Source of the DNA: Streptomyces sp. NBC_01288 | Lineage (GTDB): Bacteria > Actinomycetota > Actinomycetes > Streptomycetales > Streptomycetaceae | Direction of reading: 5' to 3' | Length of the DNA stretch: 64,000 bases | NCBI RefSeq assembly: GCF_035982055.1 | Contig: NZ_CP108427.1 | Span: forward strand, 3,100,001-3,164,000 | Notes under the pieces: model-generated | What the model was told of the DNA's origin: nothing | What the model saw: only the letters and a program-made list of their open reading frames with translations | Database searches by the model: none | In this document: positions 52,851-61,203 of the stretch, piece after piece | How positions within the stretch are numbered: position 1 is the first letter of the stretch | How the letters are laid out: the number at the start of each line of letters is the position of its first letter | Made by a program: the position numbers and the translations under genes

Positions 52851-53390
52851 TCAGAGCACATCCCCGTCACGCCAGTCGAAGAGAAGATCGCTGCCGAGGT
52901 CGAGGGGCCCGGCGAGCGCGGGCCGCACGTAGGTGCTGTCCTCCTCCTCGGGCAGGTGGACGATGCCGTCCGGCCCGAGGGCGGAGATCTTGCCGCCCCA
53001 CAGCCGCCACCCGCGCACGGTGTAGAGCCGGGCCCCGTCGTCACTGGCCCCGAGCAGCCCGACGTCGTAGCCGCGGTCGACGATCCGCTCCAGCTCGGCC
53101 ATGACGAGCCCTCCGTACCCCCGCCGCCGGGCATCGGGCCGTACGCCCACCCCCTCGACGTACCCGACCCGCAACCACCGCCCCCGGTACCGCACCCGGC
53201 GCATGACCACCGACCCGTGCGCGACGAGGCCGGTGTCGTCGGCGAGCAGCGCGTGCATCCCGCCGAGGCCGTGCTCCCAGTCCTGGTCGGTGAGATCGCC
53301 GCCGAAGGCCGCGTCCAGCAGCTCGCGGGCGGCACGGAGGTCGGCCGGGGTGAGGTCGGCCGTGTGGACGGTGCGCATACGGATGGTCAC
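52851..53390 (-). CDS. AAC(2')-I-type aminoglycoside 2'-N-acetyltransferase (GNAT family)
   Basis: A 179-aa GNAT protein that follows the mycobacterial AAC(2')-Ic pattern closely: VHTADL, DWEHGLGGMHAL, VRYRGRWLRVGYVEGVGVRPDARRRGYG (acetyl-CoA loop), LYTVRGWRLWGG and a DWRDGDV C-terminus. Such enzymes acetylate the 2'-amino group of gentamicin or tobramycin-like compounds. The physiological substrate in the host is unknown. It lies 24 bp downstream of an alpha/beta hydrolase gene on the same strand. No aminoglycoside cluster is visible. Confidence 0.82.
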   Translation of the reverse strand: MTIRMRTVHTADLTPADLRAARELLDAAFGGDLTDQDWEHGLGGMHALLADDTGLVAHGSVVMRRVRYRGRWLRVGYVEGVGVRPDARRRGYGGLVMAELERIVDRGYDVGLLGASDDGARLYTVRGWRLWGGKISALGPDGIVHLPEEEDSTYVRPALAGPLDLGSDLLFDWRDGDVL

Positions 53391-53414
53391 GGGGTCAGTA
53401 TCGGAGACGAGGGC

Positions 53415-54284
53415 TCACCGCGCTGCCGTCATCGCCATCATCACCGCATCGCGAAATCCGTCCGGATCCTCGACCCACGGCAGATGCCCGGCGTTCGCCA
53501 ACGTCACCCGCCGCACCTGCGGCAACGCCCGCACGAGCGAGTCGACGGCCGAGCGGGGCCGAATGTCCCGCTCCCCGTCCACGACGACCACAGGCAACTC
53601 CAGTGCCTGGCAGGCGGAGTGCAGGGCGGGGGTACTGGCGGTCTGCCTCGCTTCGGCGTTCAGGGCTTTGTTGCAGGGGGAGTTGACGGGGAACCAGGGG
53701 TCGGCCATGTGCTCGGCGTGCTCGATCGCCCGTTCCCGGTCCACGAACTCGGTCGACCACTGGAGCACCGCCCGCTCGCGGCTCGCCTCCGGCAACTCCC
53801 GCCAGCGGGCGAGCCGTTGGGGGGCCTCGCCGAGACGCGCGAGGAGGTTCGCCTCGTAGGCGCCGTGCCAGTCGGCGTCCGGCCCGATGCCCGTGCCGCT
53901 GACGTAGATGAGCGCGGCGACCCGTTCCGGGTGGGCGAGGGCGTAGTTCAGGGCGAGCGACGCGCCCCAGGAGTGGCCGAGCAGCGCGATCCGCTCCAGC
54001 GCGAAGTGCCGTCGTACGGCGTCGAGATCGGCCACGAAACGCCCGCTGGTCCACGGGCCCGCGCACGGCTCGGAGCGCCCGCAGCCGCGCTGGTCCCAAC
54101 GGACCACGGTGGCACGGTCGTTGAGCATCCCGGCCATGTCGTCGAACATGTCCCACAGGCCGGGCCCGCCATGGCACAGCACCAGGGGTGTGGTGCCGGG
54201 TGTGCCACGGCCGGACCGGGACGCCCACAGCCGTGCTCCGTCGTCCGCCGTAACCGCCGTGTCCTGCCTACGGGTTGGGGTCAT
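53415..54284 (-). CDS. Alpha/beta hydrolase (proline iminopeptidase-like)
   Basis: A 289-aa hydrolase. It has the oxyanion strand VLCHGGPGLWDMFDDM and DQRGCGRSEP, the nucleophile Ser in LLGHSWGASLALNYA, Asp in VVVDGERDIRP and the catalytic His in NAGHLPWVEDP. The HGGPG and DQRGCGRS pattern is that of prolyl aminopeptidase S33 members. That would suit the nearby proline-catabolic genes, but the substrate is uncertain. The ATG at 54284 is used. Confidence 0.85.
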   Translation of the reverse strand: MTPTRRQDTAVTADDGARLWASRSGRGTPGTTPLVLCHGGPGLWDMFDDMAGMLNDRATVVRWDQRGCGRSEPCAGPWTSGRFVADLDAVRRHFALERIALLGHSWGASLALNYALAHPERVAALIYVSGTGIGPDADWHGAYEANLLARLGEAPQRLARWRELPEASRERAVLQWSTEFVDRERAIEHAEHMADPWFPVNSPCNKALNAEARQTASTPALHSACQALELPVVVVDGERDIRPRSAVDSLVRALPQVRRVTLANAGHLPWVEDPDGFRDAVMMAMTAAR

Positions 54285-54323
54285 GACGGGGAGTCTGCCC
54301 GCTGCGGGCGCCCGGGGTGGCTG

Positions 54324-55955
54324 TCAGCCCATGTGCGGGTACGGGTAGTCCGTCGGCGCGACCAGGGTCTCCTTGATGGCGCGGGTCAGGGTCCAGCGCA
54401 TCAGGTTCTGCGGGGCGCCGGCCTTGTCGTTGGTGCCGGAGGAGCGGCCGCCGCCGAAGGGCTGTTGGCCGACGACCGCGCCCGTGGACTTGTCGTTGAT
54501 GTAAAAGTTGCCGGCCGCGTAGCGCAGCTTCTCCATCGTGTGGGCCGCCGCCGCGCGGTCGTTGGCGATGACCGCGCCGGTGAGAGCGTAGTCGGACACC
54601 GACTCCATCTGGGCCAGCATCTCGTCGTAGTTGTCGTCCTCGTAGACGTGCACGGCGAGGAACGGGCCGAAGTACTCAGTGGTGAATACCTCGTTGGCCG
54701 GGTCGCCGCACTCGACGACCGTCGGGCGGACGAAGTAGCCGACCGAGTCGTCGTACGAACCGCCCGCGACGATCGTGCAGTTGGGGTCCGCCTTCGCGCG
54801 GTCGATGGCCGCCTTGTTCTTGGCGAAGGAGCGCTCGTCGATGACCGCGCCGATGAAGTTCGACAGGTCGGTGACGTCACCCATCGTCAAGTGGTCGACC
54901 TCGGCGGCGAATTCCTCCTTGAAACCGGAGTTCCAGATCGACGCCGGGATGTACGCCCGGGAGCTGGCGGAGCACTTCTGGCCCTGGTACTCGAAGGAGC
55001 CTCGGGTCAGCGCCGTCTTCAGCACCGCGCGGTCCGCGCTCGGGTGGGCGACGACGAAGTCCTTGCCGCCGGTCTCGCCGACCAGACGCGGGTAGGAGCG
55101 GTACTTCTCGATGTTGTTGCCGACCGTCTTCCACAGGTACTGGAAGGTCTTGGTCGACCCGGTGAAGTGGATGGCGGCCAGGTCGCGGTGCTCCAGGGCG
55201 ACCTTCGACACCTCGATGCCGTCACCGGTGACGAGGTTGATGACGCCCTTGGGGAGACCCGCCTCCTCCAGCAACTGCATCAGCAGCACGGCGGAATGGG
55301 TCTGCGTCGGCGACGGCTTCCACACGACGACGTTGCCCATGAGCGCCGGGGCCGTCGGCAGGTTGCCCGCGATCGCGGTGAAGTTGAAGGGCGTGATCGC
55401 GTAGACGAAGCCTTCGAGCGGGCGGTGGTCGAGGCGGTTCCAGACGCCCGCGGAGTTCGCCGGGGGCTGCTCGGCGAGCAGGTCGCGGGCGTACTTGACG
55501 TTGAAGCGCCAGAAGTCGACGAGCTCGCAGGGACAGTCGATCTCGGCCTGCTGGGCGGTCTTGGACTGACCGAGCATGGTGGACGCGGCGAGGGTCTCGC
55601 GCCACGGGCCGGAGAGCAGCTCGGCCGCGCGCAGGATGATCGCGGCACGGTCGTCGAAGGACATCGCACGCCAGGCGGGCGCGGCGGCGAGGGCCGCGTC
55701 GATCGCGTCCTGGGCGTCGTCCTGCGTGGCGTTGGCGTACGTGCCGATCCGCGCCTTGTGGTTGTGCGGCTGTACGACGTCCACGCGCTCGCCGCCGCCC
55801 AGCCGCTTCTCGCCGCCGATGGTCATCGGCAGGTCGATCGGGCTCTCGGCCAGCTCCTTGAGCTTGACCTCAAGACGGGCGCGCTCGGGAGAGCCGGGCG
55901 CGTAGCCGTGCACCGGCTCGTTGACGGGGGTGGGGACCTGGGTCACAGCGTCCAT
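54324..55955 (-). CDS. pruA: 1-pyrroline-5-carboxylate dehydrogenase
   Basis: A 543-aa aldehyde dehydrogenase that oxidises P5C to glutamate, the second step of proline catabolism. It has VGETGGKDFVVAHPSAD (catalytic Glu), FEYQGQKCSASSRAYIP (catalytic Cys), and EVFTTEYFGPFLAVHVYED. The C-terminus NDKSTGAVVGQQPFGGGRSSGTNDKAG is typical of P5CDH. The ATG at 55955 (MDAVTQVPTPVNEPVHGYAPGS) is preferred to 55997. It is 69 bp downstream of the proline dehydrogenase gene and in the same operon. Confidence 0.95.
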   Translation of the reverse strand: MDAVTQVPTPVNEPVHGYAPGSPERARLEVKLKELAESPIDLPMTIGGEKRLGGGERVDVVQPHNHKARIGTYANATQDDAQDAIDAALAAAPAWRAMSFDDRAAIILRAAELLSGPWRETLAASTMLGQSKTAQQAEIDCPCELVDFWRFNVKYARDLLAEQPPANSAGVWNRLDHRPLEGFVYAITPFNFTAIAGNLPTAPALMGNVVVWKPSPTQTHSAVLLMQLLEEAGLPKGVINLVTGDGIEVSKVALEHRDLAAIHFTGSTKTFQYLWKTVGNNIEKYRSYPRLVGETGGKDFVVAHPSADRAVLKTALTRGSFEYQGQKCSASSRAYIPASIWNSGFKEEFAAEVDHLTMGDVTDLSNFIGAVIDERSFAKNKAAIDRAKADPNCTIVAGGSYDDSVGYFVRPTVVECGDPANEVFTTEYFGPFLAVHVYEDDNYDEMLAQMESVSDYALTGAVIANDRAAAAHTMEKLRYAAGNFYINDKSTGAVVGQQPFGGGRSSGTNDKAGAPQNLMRWTLTRAIKETLVAPTDYPYPHMG

Positions 55956-56024
55956 GAGATCCGTAACTCCTTGTACGTGAGCGGGTGTTGGGGTCAATCC
56001 CTGGTCGGCCTCGGTCGGCCTTGG

Positions 56025-56951
56025 TCAGCCCTTGGTGAGGGTCGAGCGTGCGAAGAAGAGGAGGTTGGCCGGCTTCTCCGCGAGGCGGCGCATGAAGTAT
56101 CCGTACCAGTCGGTGCCGTAGGCGGTGTAGACGCGCATGCGGTGCCCTTCGGCGGCGAGCCGCAGGTGCTCGTCACTCCTGATCCCGTAGAGCATCTGGA
56201 ACTCGTACTCGTCGAGCTTGCGTCCGGCCCGCCGGGCGAGTTCCTGGCCGATGGAGATGAGGCGCGGGTCGTGGGAGCCGATCATCGGGTACCCCTCGCC
56301 CTCCATCAGGATGCGCAGGATCCGGACGTACGCCTTGTCGATCTCGTGCTTCTGCTGGTAGGCGACCTCGGCGGGCTCCTTGTACGCGCCCTTCACGAGC
56401 CGGACCCGGCTACCGGCCTCGGCGAGGCGGCGGGCGTCGGACTCGGTGCGGAAGAGGTAGGCCTGGATGACGCAGCCGGTCTGCGGGAAGTCCTTCCGCA
56501 GTTCCTCGTGGATCGCGAACATCGAGTCGAGGGTGGTGTGGTCCTCGGCGTCGAGCGTGACGGTCGTACCGATGGCGGCGGCGGCCTCGACGACGGGCCG
56601 GACGTTCGCGAGGGCGAGTTCGTGACCGCCGTCCAGTGCCTGCCCGAACATCGACAGCTTGATGGACATCTCGGCCCGGGTGCCCAGCTCCAACTCCTTG
56701 AGCCGGTCGACGAGTTGGAGATACGCGTCGCGGGCGGCGGCGGCCTGCTCGGGGGTGGTGATGTCCTCGCCGACGACGTCCATCGTCAGCTCAAGACCCT
56801 TGGCGGTGAGGTCCTGGACGATCGGCACGATCTCGTCCACGGTCTCGCCGGGGATGAAGCGGTCGACGACCTGCTTGGTCACCGGCGCCGCCGAGATCAG
56901 CCGACGCATCTGATCGCTGCGCGAGGCGGCGAGAATCACGGGACCCAGCAC
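56025..56951 (-). CDS. Proline dehydrogenase
   Basis: A 308-aa FAD-dependent monofunctional ProDH that oxidises proline to P5C. It has the beta/alpha barrel segments MSIKLSMFGQALD and VTLDAEDHTTLDS, CVIQAYLFRTESDARRLAEAGSRVRLVKGAYKEPAEVAY, and the C-terminal YEFQMLYGIRSDEH plus RVYTAYGTDWYGYFMRRLAEKPAN signature. GTG start at 56951. It is divergent from the PucR-type regulator and the first gene of the proline-catabolic operon. Confidence 0.94.
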   Translation of the reverse strand: MLGPVILAASRSDQMRRLISAAPVTKQVVDRFIPGETVDEIVPIVQDLTAKGLELTMDVVGEDITTPEQAAAARDAYLQLVDRLKELELGTRAEMSIKLSMFGQALDGGHELALANVRPVVEAAAAIGTTVTLDAEDHTTLDSMFAIHEELRKDFPQTGCVIQAYLFRTESDARRLAEAGSRVRLVKGAYKEPAEVAYQQKHEIDKAYVRILRILMEGEGYPMIGSHDPRLISIGQELARRAGRKLDEYEFQMLYGIRSDEHLRLAAEGHRMRVYTAYGTDWYGYFMRRLAEKPANLLFFARSTLTKG

Positions 56952-57014
56952 GGGGGTACCTCCAAGCAGTCGGACATACGGGAACCACCGTGAAACCTAG
57001 GGTCGTCTCCGATC

Positions 57015-57027
57015 GTCGACCATCGAC
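57015..57027. promoter_or_regulatory. Dyad GTCGACCATCGAC in the proline dehydrogenase/PucR divergent promoter
   Basis: A 5-3-5 inverted repeat (GTCGA-CCA-TCGAC) in the 132-bp divergent gap. It is a candidate site for the PucR-type regulator. The repeat is short, so support is modest. Confidence 0.4.
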
Positions 57028-57083
57028 AGCTGTCACGCATCCGTGCCGCAGATCTCAGACAGATGTATGAAGGCGGCGCGGAA

Positions 57084-58631
57084 ATGCGCGAGAATGCCCG
57101 GGTGACATCCGATTCCACCGGCGACTACCAAGAGCTCGTAGACGAGATCTCGGAACTCCTCGGCGCCCCCGCGACCCTGGAGAACCGCGACTTCGAGCTG
57201 ATCGCCTTCGGTGCCTACGACGGTGAGGGCGACCTGGACCCGTCCGCGCTGGACCCGGTCCGCACCCGCTCGATCCTGACCCGGCGCTCCACGGCGGCGA
57301 TCCGCACGTGGTTCGAGGGCTTCGGCATCACGCGCGCCACCGGCCCGGTCCGCATCCCGCCGACCCCCGAGGCGGGCGTCTACCGCGGCCGCATCTGCCT
57401 CCCCGTACGCCATCGGGGTGTCGTCCTCGGCTACGTCTGGCTCCTGGACGACGACGATCCCGGCCCCGACGAGACCCGGCTCGCGGCAGCCATGGGAGTG
57501 GCCGCCCGGATCGGCGATCTCCTCGCGGACGAGGCCCAGGCGGGCGCCGACCTCACGCGCGAACTCCGCGCGGTCCTCACCGCCGAACGCGGCTGGCAGC
57601 GCGACATGGCGGTGGCCGCCCTCCGCACGGCCCTCGGCCCACGCGCCGACGGCCCGCACGCGGTGGTCTGCGTCGCCCCCTGGCCGTCCGCCGACCCGGA
57701 CGACGCCCCGTCGGCCCGCACGGTCCCGCACGCGACGGCGCTGTGCACGGTGCCGTGGGGCGCGGCGGAGGAGCAGTGCCTGGCGGTGCTGGTACGGCTG
57801 CGGTCGCCCGATGTACGAGGTCCGGCGGCGAGTGCGGCGGCGCGGGTGTTGGGGGATGTGCGGGGGGCCGGGGCGAGTGCGGCGGCGCAGACGCCGGGGA
57901 ATTCGCGGGGGGCCGGAGCGGGTGCGGCGGCGCGGGGGGCGGGGAATGCGCGGGGGGCCGGGGCGAGTACGGCGGCGCAGACGCCGGGCAATACGCGAGG
58001 ACCCGGAGCGAGTACGGCGGCGCAGACGGCGGGAAATACGCGGGGCCCCGGGGCGAGTGCGGCTTCACGGCCCCCCGCGATCGGCCGGATCGCGGGGGCC
58101 GGCGGCCCTTCGCAACCGTCTTCCGCCGGAGGCACTCCCACCGCGAACACCGCCTCACGACCACCGACGGACGGCCGGACTCCCCCGGCGAGCAGCGCCT
58201 CACGACCGCCGCGCGAGACCACCCCCGTCGCCGGAATCGGCACCCCCCGCATCGGCCTCACCGACCTGGGCACCGCCTGGCAGGAAGCCACGGCGGCGTG
58301 CCGCGCGGCCCTCGCGGAACCCCGCTTCGCCCCGGTCGCCGACTGGTCCGGCATCGGCCCGTACCGCCTCCTGACCGCCCTCTCCCCCGAGTCCCCCCAC
58401 GACCCCGCGGTGACCCCCCTCCTCTCCCCCGCCCACCACGAACTCGCCCGCACGGCCGAGGTGTACCTCGATTGCGCGGGCCAAGCGGGGCGCGCGGCGG
58501 CCGAGTTGGGGATCCACCGGCAGACGCTGTACTACCGGCTGTCGCGCGTGGAGCAGTTGACGGGCCTGGACCTGGACGACGGCGAGGACCGGCTGCTGCT
58601 CCACATGGCGCTGAAGAGGGCACGGCTGTAG
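57084..58631 (+). CDS. PucR-family regulator of proline catabolism with internal 15-aa repeats
   Basis: A protein of about 515 aa. An N-terminal GAF-like/CdaR-type sensory region ([28 protein letters not shown]) is followed by a GGDEF-like linker, and then a C-terminal PucR HTH_30 ([40 protein letters not shown]). Such proteins activate proline genes in response to proline. Between the domains (about 57816-58220) is a low-complexity tract of 15-residue units of the form RG(A/P)GAS(T/A)AAQTPGN(T/S). This is unlike most PucR regulators. The ATG at 57084 is used. ATG 57063 and GTG 57102 are in frame too. Confidence 0.82.
   Translation: MRENARVTSDSTGDYQELVDEISELLGAPATLENRDFELIAFGAYDGEGDLDPSALDPVRTRSILTRRSTAAIRTWFEGFGITRATGPVRIPPTPEAGVYRGRICLPVRHRGVVLGYVWLLDDDDPGPDETRLAAAMGVAARIGDLLADEAQAGADLTRELRAVLTAERGWQRDMAVAALRTALGPRADGPHAVVCVAPWPSADPDDAPSARTVPHATALCTVPWGAAEEQCLAVLVRLRSPDVRGPAASAAARVLGDVRGAGASAAAQTPGNSRGAGAGAAARGAGNARGAGASTAAQTPGNTRGPGASTAAQTAGNTRGPGASAASRPPAIGRIAGAGGPSQPSSAGGTPTANTASRPPTDGRTPPASSASRPPRETTPVAGIGTPRIGLTDLGTAWQEATAACRAALAEPRFAPVADWSGIGPYRLLTALSPESPHDPAVTPLLSPAHHELARTAEVYLDCAGQAGRAAAELGIHRQTLYYRLSRVEQLTGLDLDDGEDRLLLHMALKRARL
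57816..58220 (+). repeat. 45-bp coding minisatellite in the PucR gene
   Basis: Units of 45 bp begin at 57816, 57861, 57906, 57951, 57996 and 58041. Diverged units follow to about 58220. Each unit begins CG(A/G)GG and encodes 15 residues, so unit number can change without frameshift. The coding strand is very G-rich. Confidence 0.85.
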
Positions 58632-58633
58632 AC

Positions 58634-58649
58634 ATCACCGGCCGGTGAT
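58634..58649. promoter_or_regulatory. 16-bp perfect palindrome ATCACCGGCCGGTGAT
   Basis: It starts two bases after the PucR-gene stop and ends 12 bp before the HAD gene start. It could be an operator, a short hairpin or both. No regulator can be tied to it. Confidence 0.4.
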
Positions 58650-58661
58650 CTACTGCTCGGC

Positions 58662-59321
58662 ATGCCCCTGCTGATGCTCGATCTGGACAACACCCTGGTC
58701 GACCGCGATGCCGCGTTCCGGGAGGCGGTCGCCGACTTCCTGACCGCGCACGGCCTGCCGCCGGACGACCTCGCCTGGCTGATGTCGGTCGACGCGAGCG
58801 GCTACACGCCGAGGCGGACGGTCGCCGAGGCCATGACCGAGCGCTACGGCGGGACGGTCACCGGCGACGCCGTCCGGACGTTCCTCGACCGGGGCGCCGC
58901 CGACCGCATCACCCTGATCGAGCCCACGCGCGACGCCCTTACCGAGGCTGTCGCGGCTGGCTGGACGTGCGTGATCGTCACCAACGGCCGTGTCGCACAA
59001 CAGGAGTTGAAGATCCGGCACACCGGGCTCGACGCGATCGTCCACGGCTGGGTGATCTCCGAGTCCGCCGGCCACAAGAAGCCCGCACCGGAGATCTTCC
59101 ACGCGGCGGCGGCCGAGGCCGGGGCCTCCCTCCGCTCGTCCTGGGTCGTCGGCGACTCGGCGCACGCCGACATCCGCGGCGCGACGGGCATCGACGCGCG
59201 CAGCGTGTGGGTGTCGAACGGCCACCCGTGGACCGAGCCGACGTTCCGCCCCACCCACATCGCCGTCGACGCCGCGTCCGCGATCCATCACGTGATCGGT
59301 TCCCCGGAAACAGGGCGCTGA
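58662..59321 (+). CDS. HAD-superfamily phosphohydrolase
   Basis: A 219-aa HAD hydrolase. Motif I is MLDLDNTLVD (Asp6/Asp8), motif II VIVTNG, motif III Lys in KKPAPEIF, and motif IV VGDSAHADI. The cap domain is helical (about 17-85). Small phosphorylated metabolites are the usual substrates, and the specific one is unknown. ATG at 58662. It is downstream of the PucR gene with a 30-bp gap containing a palindrome. Confidence 0.9.
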   Translation: MPLLMLDLDNTLVDRDAAFREAVADFLTAHGLPPDDLAWLMSVDASGYTPRRTVAEAMTERYGGTVTGDAVRTFLDRGAADRITLIEPTRDALTEAVAAGWTCVIVTNGRVAQQELKIRHTGLDAIVHGWVISESAGHKKPAPEIFHAAAAEAGASLRSSWVVGDSAHADIRGATGIDARSVWVSNGHPWTEPTFRPTHIAVDAASAIHHVIGSPETGR

Positions 59322-59354
59322 TCAAGCGACTTCAGACGTCAGCGCTTCAGCGCA

Positions 59355-59744
59355 TCAGCACTGCCGCAGACCGGGCGCCGGGTCCTGGCCGGTCGAGACG
59401 TCGACGGCGGGGACGTTGCCCCAGGCGCCGCTGTCGAGCTGGGTCCAGTACCAGATGTCGTTGCCACCCGGGTGCGGGTCGCCGTGGCCCCAACACTGGA
59501 ACCAGCTGAAGGTCCCGTTCAACTGACCCCGGGTCGCGGAACGGTAGGACCGGTCCGCGTACCCCTTCGCCCCGGCCCTGTTCCCGCAGTACAGCCGGGC
59601 ATCGGAACGCACACCGCACTCGGCCCTCACGGACGTCACCGGCTTGCCGACCGAGCTGGCACTCGCCGGCGACTGCGCCGAGGCCATCCCCAACGCCAGC
59701 GCGCCCGCCATGGCCAACATGCTGATCCTCTTCCGTACGTTCAC
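59355..59744 (-). CDS. Secreted small protein, function unknown (Cys-containing)
   Basis: A 129-aa protein with a signal peptide (MLAMAGALALGMASAQSPASAS). A mature domain of about 90 residues has four Cys (ECGVRS, LYCGN, QCWGHGD, LRQC end), probably two disulphides. Aromatic residues (FSWFQCWGHGD, IWYWTQL) are enriched. I recognise no family with confidence. GTG start at 59744 has GAGGAG seven bases upstream. Confidence 0.65.
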   Translation of the reverse strand: MNVRKRISMLAMAGALALGMASAQSPASASSVGKPVTSVRAECGVRSDARLYCGNRAGAKGYADRSYRSATRGQLNGTFSWFQCWGHGDPHPGGNDIWYWTQLDSGAWGNVPAVDVSTGQDPAPGLRQC

Positions 59745-59919
59745 TGCCTGCTCCTCGCTCCGTGCGGTGCCTGCTTGCACGGCGATCATGGAGGAGGCGC
59801 GGAACGCCCCGCAGGGGCCGTACGGGTGAACGGCGTCGATGCCGCTCGTGTGGGTGACGGGGCGCGCCCCGGGCGTGGGGCGGGGGCGTGCGCGCCGTAG
59901 AAGGGCGCTCTCCTACGTC

Positions 59920-60516
59920 CTACGCCGCCGTCCCGGAGTTGCCCTCGGCCACGGGGAACAGGGCGCTGAGGCGGGGCAGACGACGCTTCGCCCGCTCGTC
60001 GTCGTTCGCGTCCCAACGCTCACCGGCCGGGTCCAACGGCTCGGAGTCCTCGCCCCGTTGGGCATCGACGGCATCGTAGAAGTCGACCTCGCTCCTACCC
60101 GTCACCTGCGTGAAGGCCCGCAACGCCGCGTAGTCCAACTCCTCCCACGCGAGCCACTCCTCCTCGTCCCAGGCCTCCCGCTCCCGCCCCACCAGCCGTA
60201 CCACCTCCGGCAGTTCGGCCAGCGCGTCCGGATCACGGGTCACCCGCTCGAACGCGTCCCGCCCCAACCCGACCAGCCAGAGCCGGAAGTAGAAGAAGCT
60301 GTCGTCGGAGCACCAACCCATGATCCGGTCCGCCGCGGCCCACAACTCCCAGGTGTACGTGGGGCTCAGCACCCGACCCAGGCATATCTGAAACCGCACG
60401 ATCTCCGGCTCGGCACCACGCGCCAACCGCCCGGCCAGCCACACCACTCGCTCGTCCGGGTCAGGCGTCCGCCGTCGGCAGCCCTCGATCAGGTTCCAGA
60501 AGGTCTCGTCGTCCAC
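59920..60516 (-). CDS. DUF4240 domain protein
   Basis: A 198-aa DUF4240 protein. It has the family start DDETFWNLIEGCR, then LSPTYTWELWAAADRIMGWCSDDSFFYFRLWLVGLGRDAFERV, and a tail rich in charged residues (YDAVDAQRGE). These proteins are common in Streptomyces and their function is unknown. The GTG at 60516 is used. An ATG at 60558 is an alternative. It lies downstream of the DUF397 remnant, with a 16-bp-stem hairpin between them. Confidence 0.78.
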   Translation of the reverse strand: MDDETFWNLIEGCRRRTPDPDERVVWLAGRLARGAEPEIVRFQICLGRVLSPTYTWELWAAADRIMGWCSDDSFFYFRLWLVGLGRDAFERVTRDPDALAELPEVVRLVGREREAWDEEEWLAWEELDYAALRAFTQVTGRSEVDFYDAVDAQRGEDSEPLDPAGERWDANDDERAKRRLPRLSALFPVAEGNSGTAA

Positions 60517-60560
60517 GGCCGCACTATGGCAGGCGGCACTGACATCGCCGCGCTTCATGA

Positions 60561-60600
60561 CGCTCTGCCCCGCCTTCCGGTCCGAAGGCGGGGCAGAGCG
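60561..60600 (-). terminator. Long hairpin (16-bp perfect stem)
   Basis: The arms at 60561-60576 and 60585-60600 are exact reverse complements with an 8-nt loop. It separates the DUF397 remnant from the DUF4240 gene. There is no T-run. Confidence 0.65.
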
Positions 60601-60623
60601 TGGGAAGTTGAGAAGCGAGCCGG

Positions 60624-60836
60624 TCAGACGGCGGCGTCGAACCGTCCGGTCCGCACGCCCGTCACGAAGGTGGCGAAAGCGCCGAAGGGGAGGCCAAGAA
60701 CCGGACCGCCAGGGTTCTTCGAGTCGCGGACGGGGACCACGCCGTGCGAGGCAACGAGGTTGGTGGCTACCTCGATGCAGGCGCCGCCGTTGTTGCTTCC
60801 GCGGCGAGTGGTGCGGCGCGTGGTCCCTAAGCAGGA
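60624..60836 (-). pseudogene. DUF397 gene remnant lacking a start
   Basis: The minus-strand frame ends at TGA 60626-60624 and encodes the DUF397 core GSNNGGACIEVAT, VPVRDSKNPGGPVLGLPFGAFATFV and a RFDAAV end. No start codon (ATG, GTG, TTG or CTG) lies between the upstream stop (60837-60839) and the conserved core, and the usual KSSYS N-terminus is replaced by LGTTRRTTRR. It is therefore a truncated remnant. No HTH-DUF5753 partner is adjacent. Confidence 0.6.
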
Positions 60837-60859
60837 TCACCGGCGGGACGGAGTGGACG

Positions 60860-60955
60860 GTGTCCCCCGAGGACGTACGACCACCCACCCCCGAGCAGCG
60901 CCTGCGCGCCGAGACCGCCCGTGCGAACGCCAGAAGCCGAGGCGAAATCCTGTGA
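60860..60955 (+). CDS. Possible 31-aa leader protein
   Basis: A GTG-initiated frame with the product VSPEDVRPPTPEQRLRAETA followed by RANARSRGEIL. It overlaps the next small gene by 4 bp (GTGA), and GGAG lies eight bases upstream. Streptomyces codon bias fits. The family is unknown, and expression is unproven. Confidence 0.4.
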   Translation: MSPEDVRPPTPEQRLRAETARANARSRGEIL

Positions 60956-61164
60956 CCGTACCTGTCCGCCGCACGTTCCGTTTCGTCAACCGGACGCTAC
61001 GGCCCGACCACGACACCGAGTACGCGGCGACGTCACCCCCGAGCAACGACCCGGCAGAACCCCAGAGTTGGGCCTTCACCCACCTCCGCGAACATCCCGG
61101 GCACACGAGTTACGCCGAGGTGATCGAGCGGCCGTGGGTGATGTGGGAGGAGGGTCCAACATGA
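60952..61164 (+). CDS. Small 70-aa protein (DUF7848-like)
   Basis: The product is VTVPVRRTFRFVNRTLRPDH and continues to EVIERPWVMWEEGPT. It resembles the small DUF7848-type proteins of Streptomyces in length and pattern (a Y/F-rich N-end, a central TS..SNDPAE, a HLREHPGHTSYAEV end). The usual Cys residues are absent. GTG start at 60952 is coupled to the preceding 31-aa frame. Larger frames over this segment are artefacts. Confidence 0.5.
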   Translation: MTVPVRRTFRFVNRTLRPDHDTEYAATSPPSNDPAEPQSWAFTHLREHPGHTSYAEVIERPWVMWEEGPT

Positions 61165-61203
61165 CTGGTGGAAAAGCCAGTTGTGAAGCAGCAGGGAGCC
61201 CTG

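Noticed and set aside
59839..61164. A 441-codon gene over the DUF4240 and DUF397 region.
   Set aside because: It is mostly antisense to DUF4240. Only its last 70 codons (from GTG 60952) look coding.
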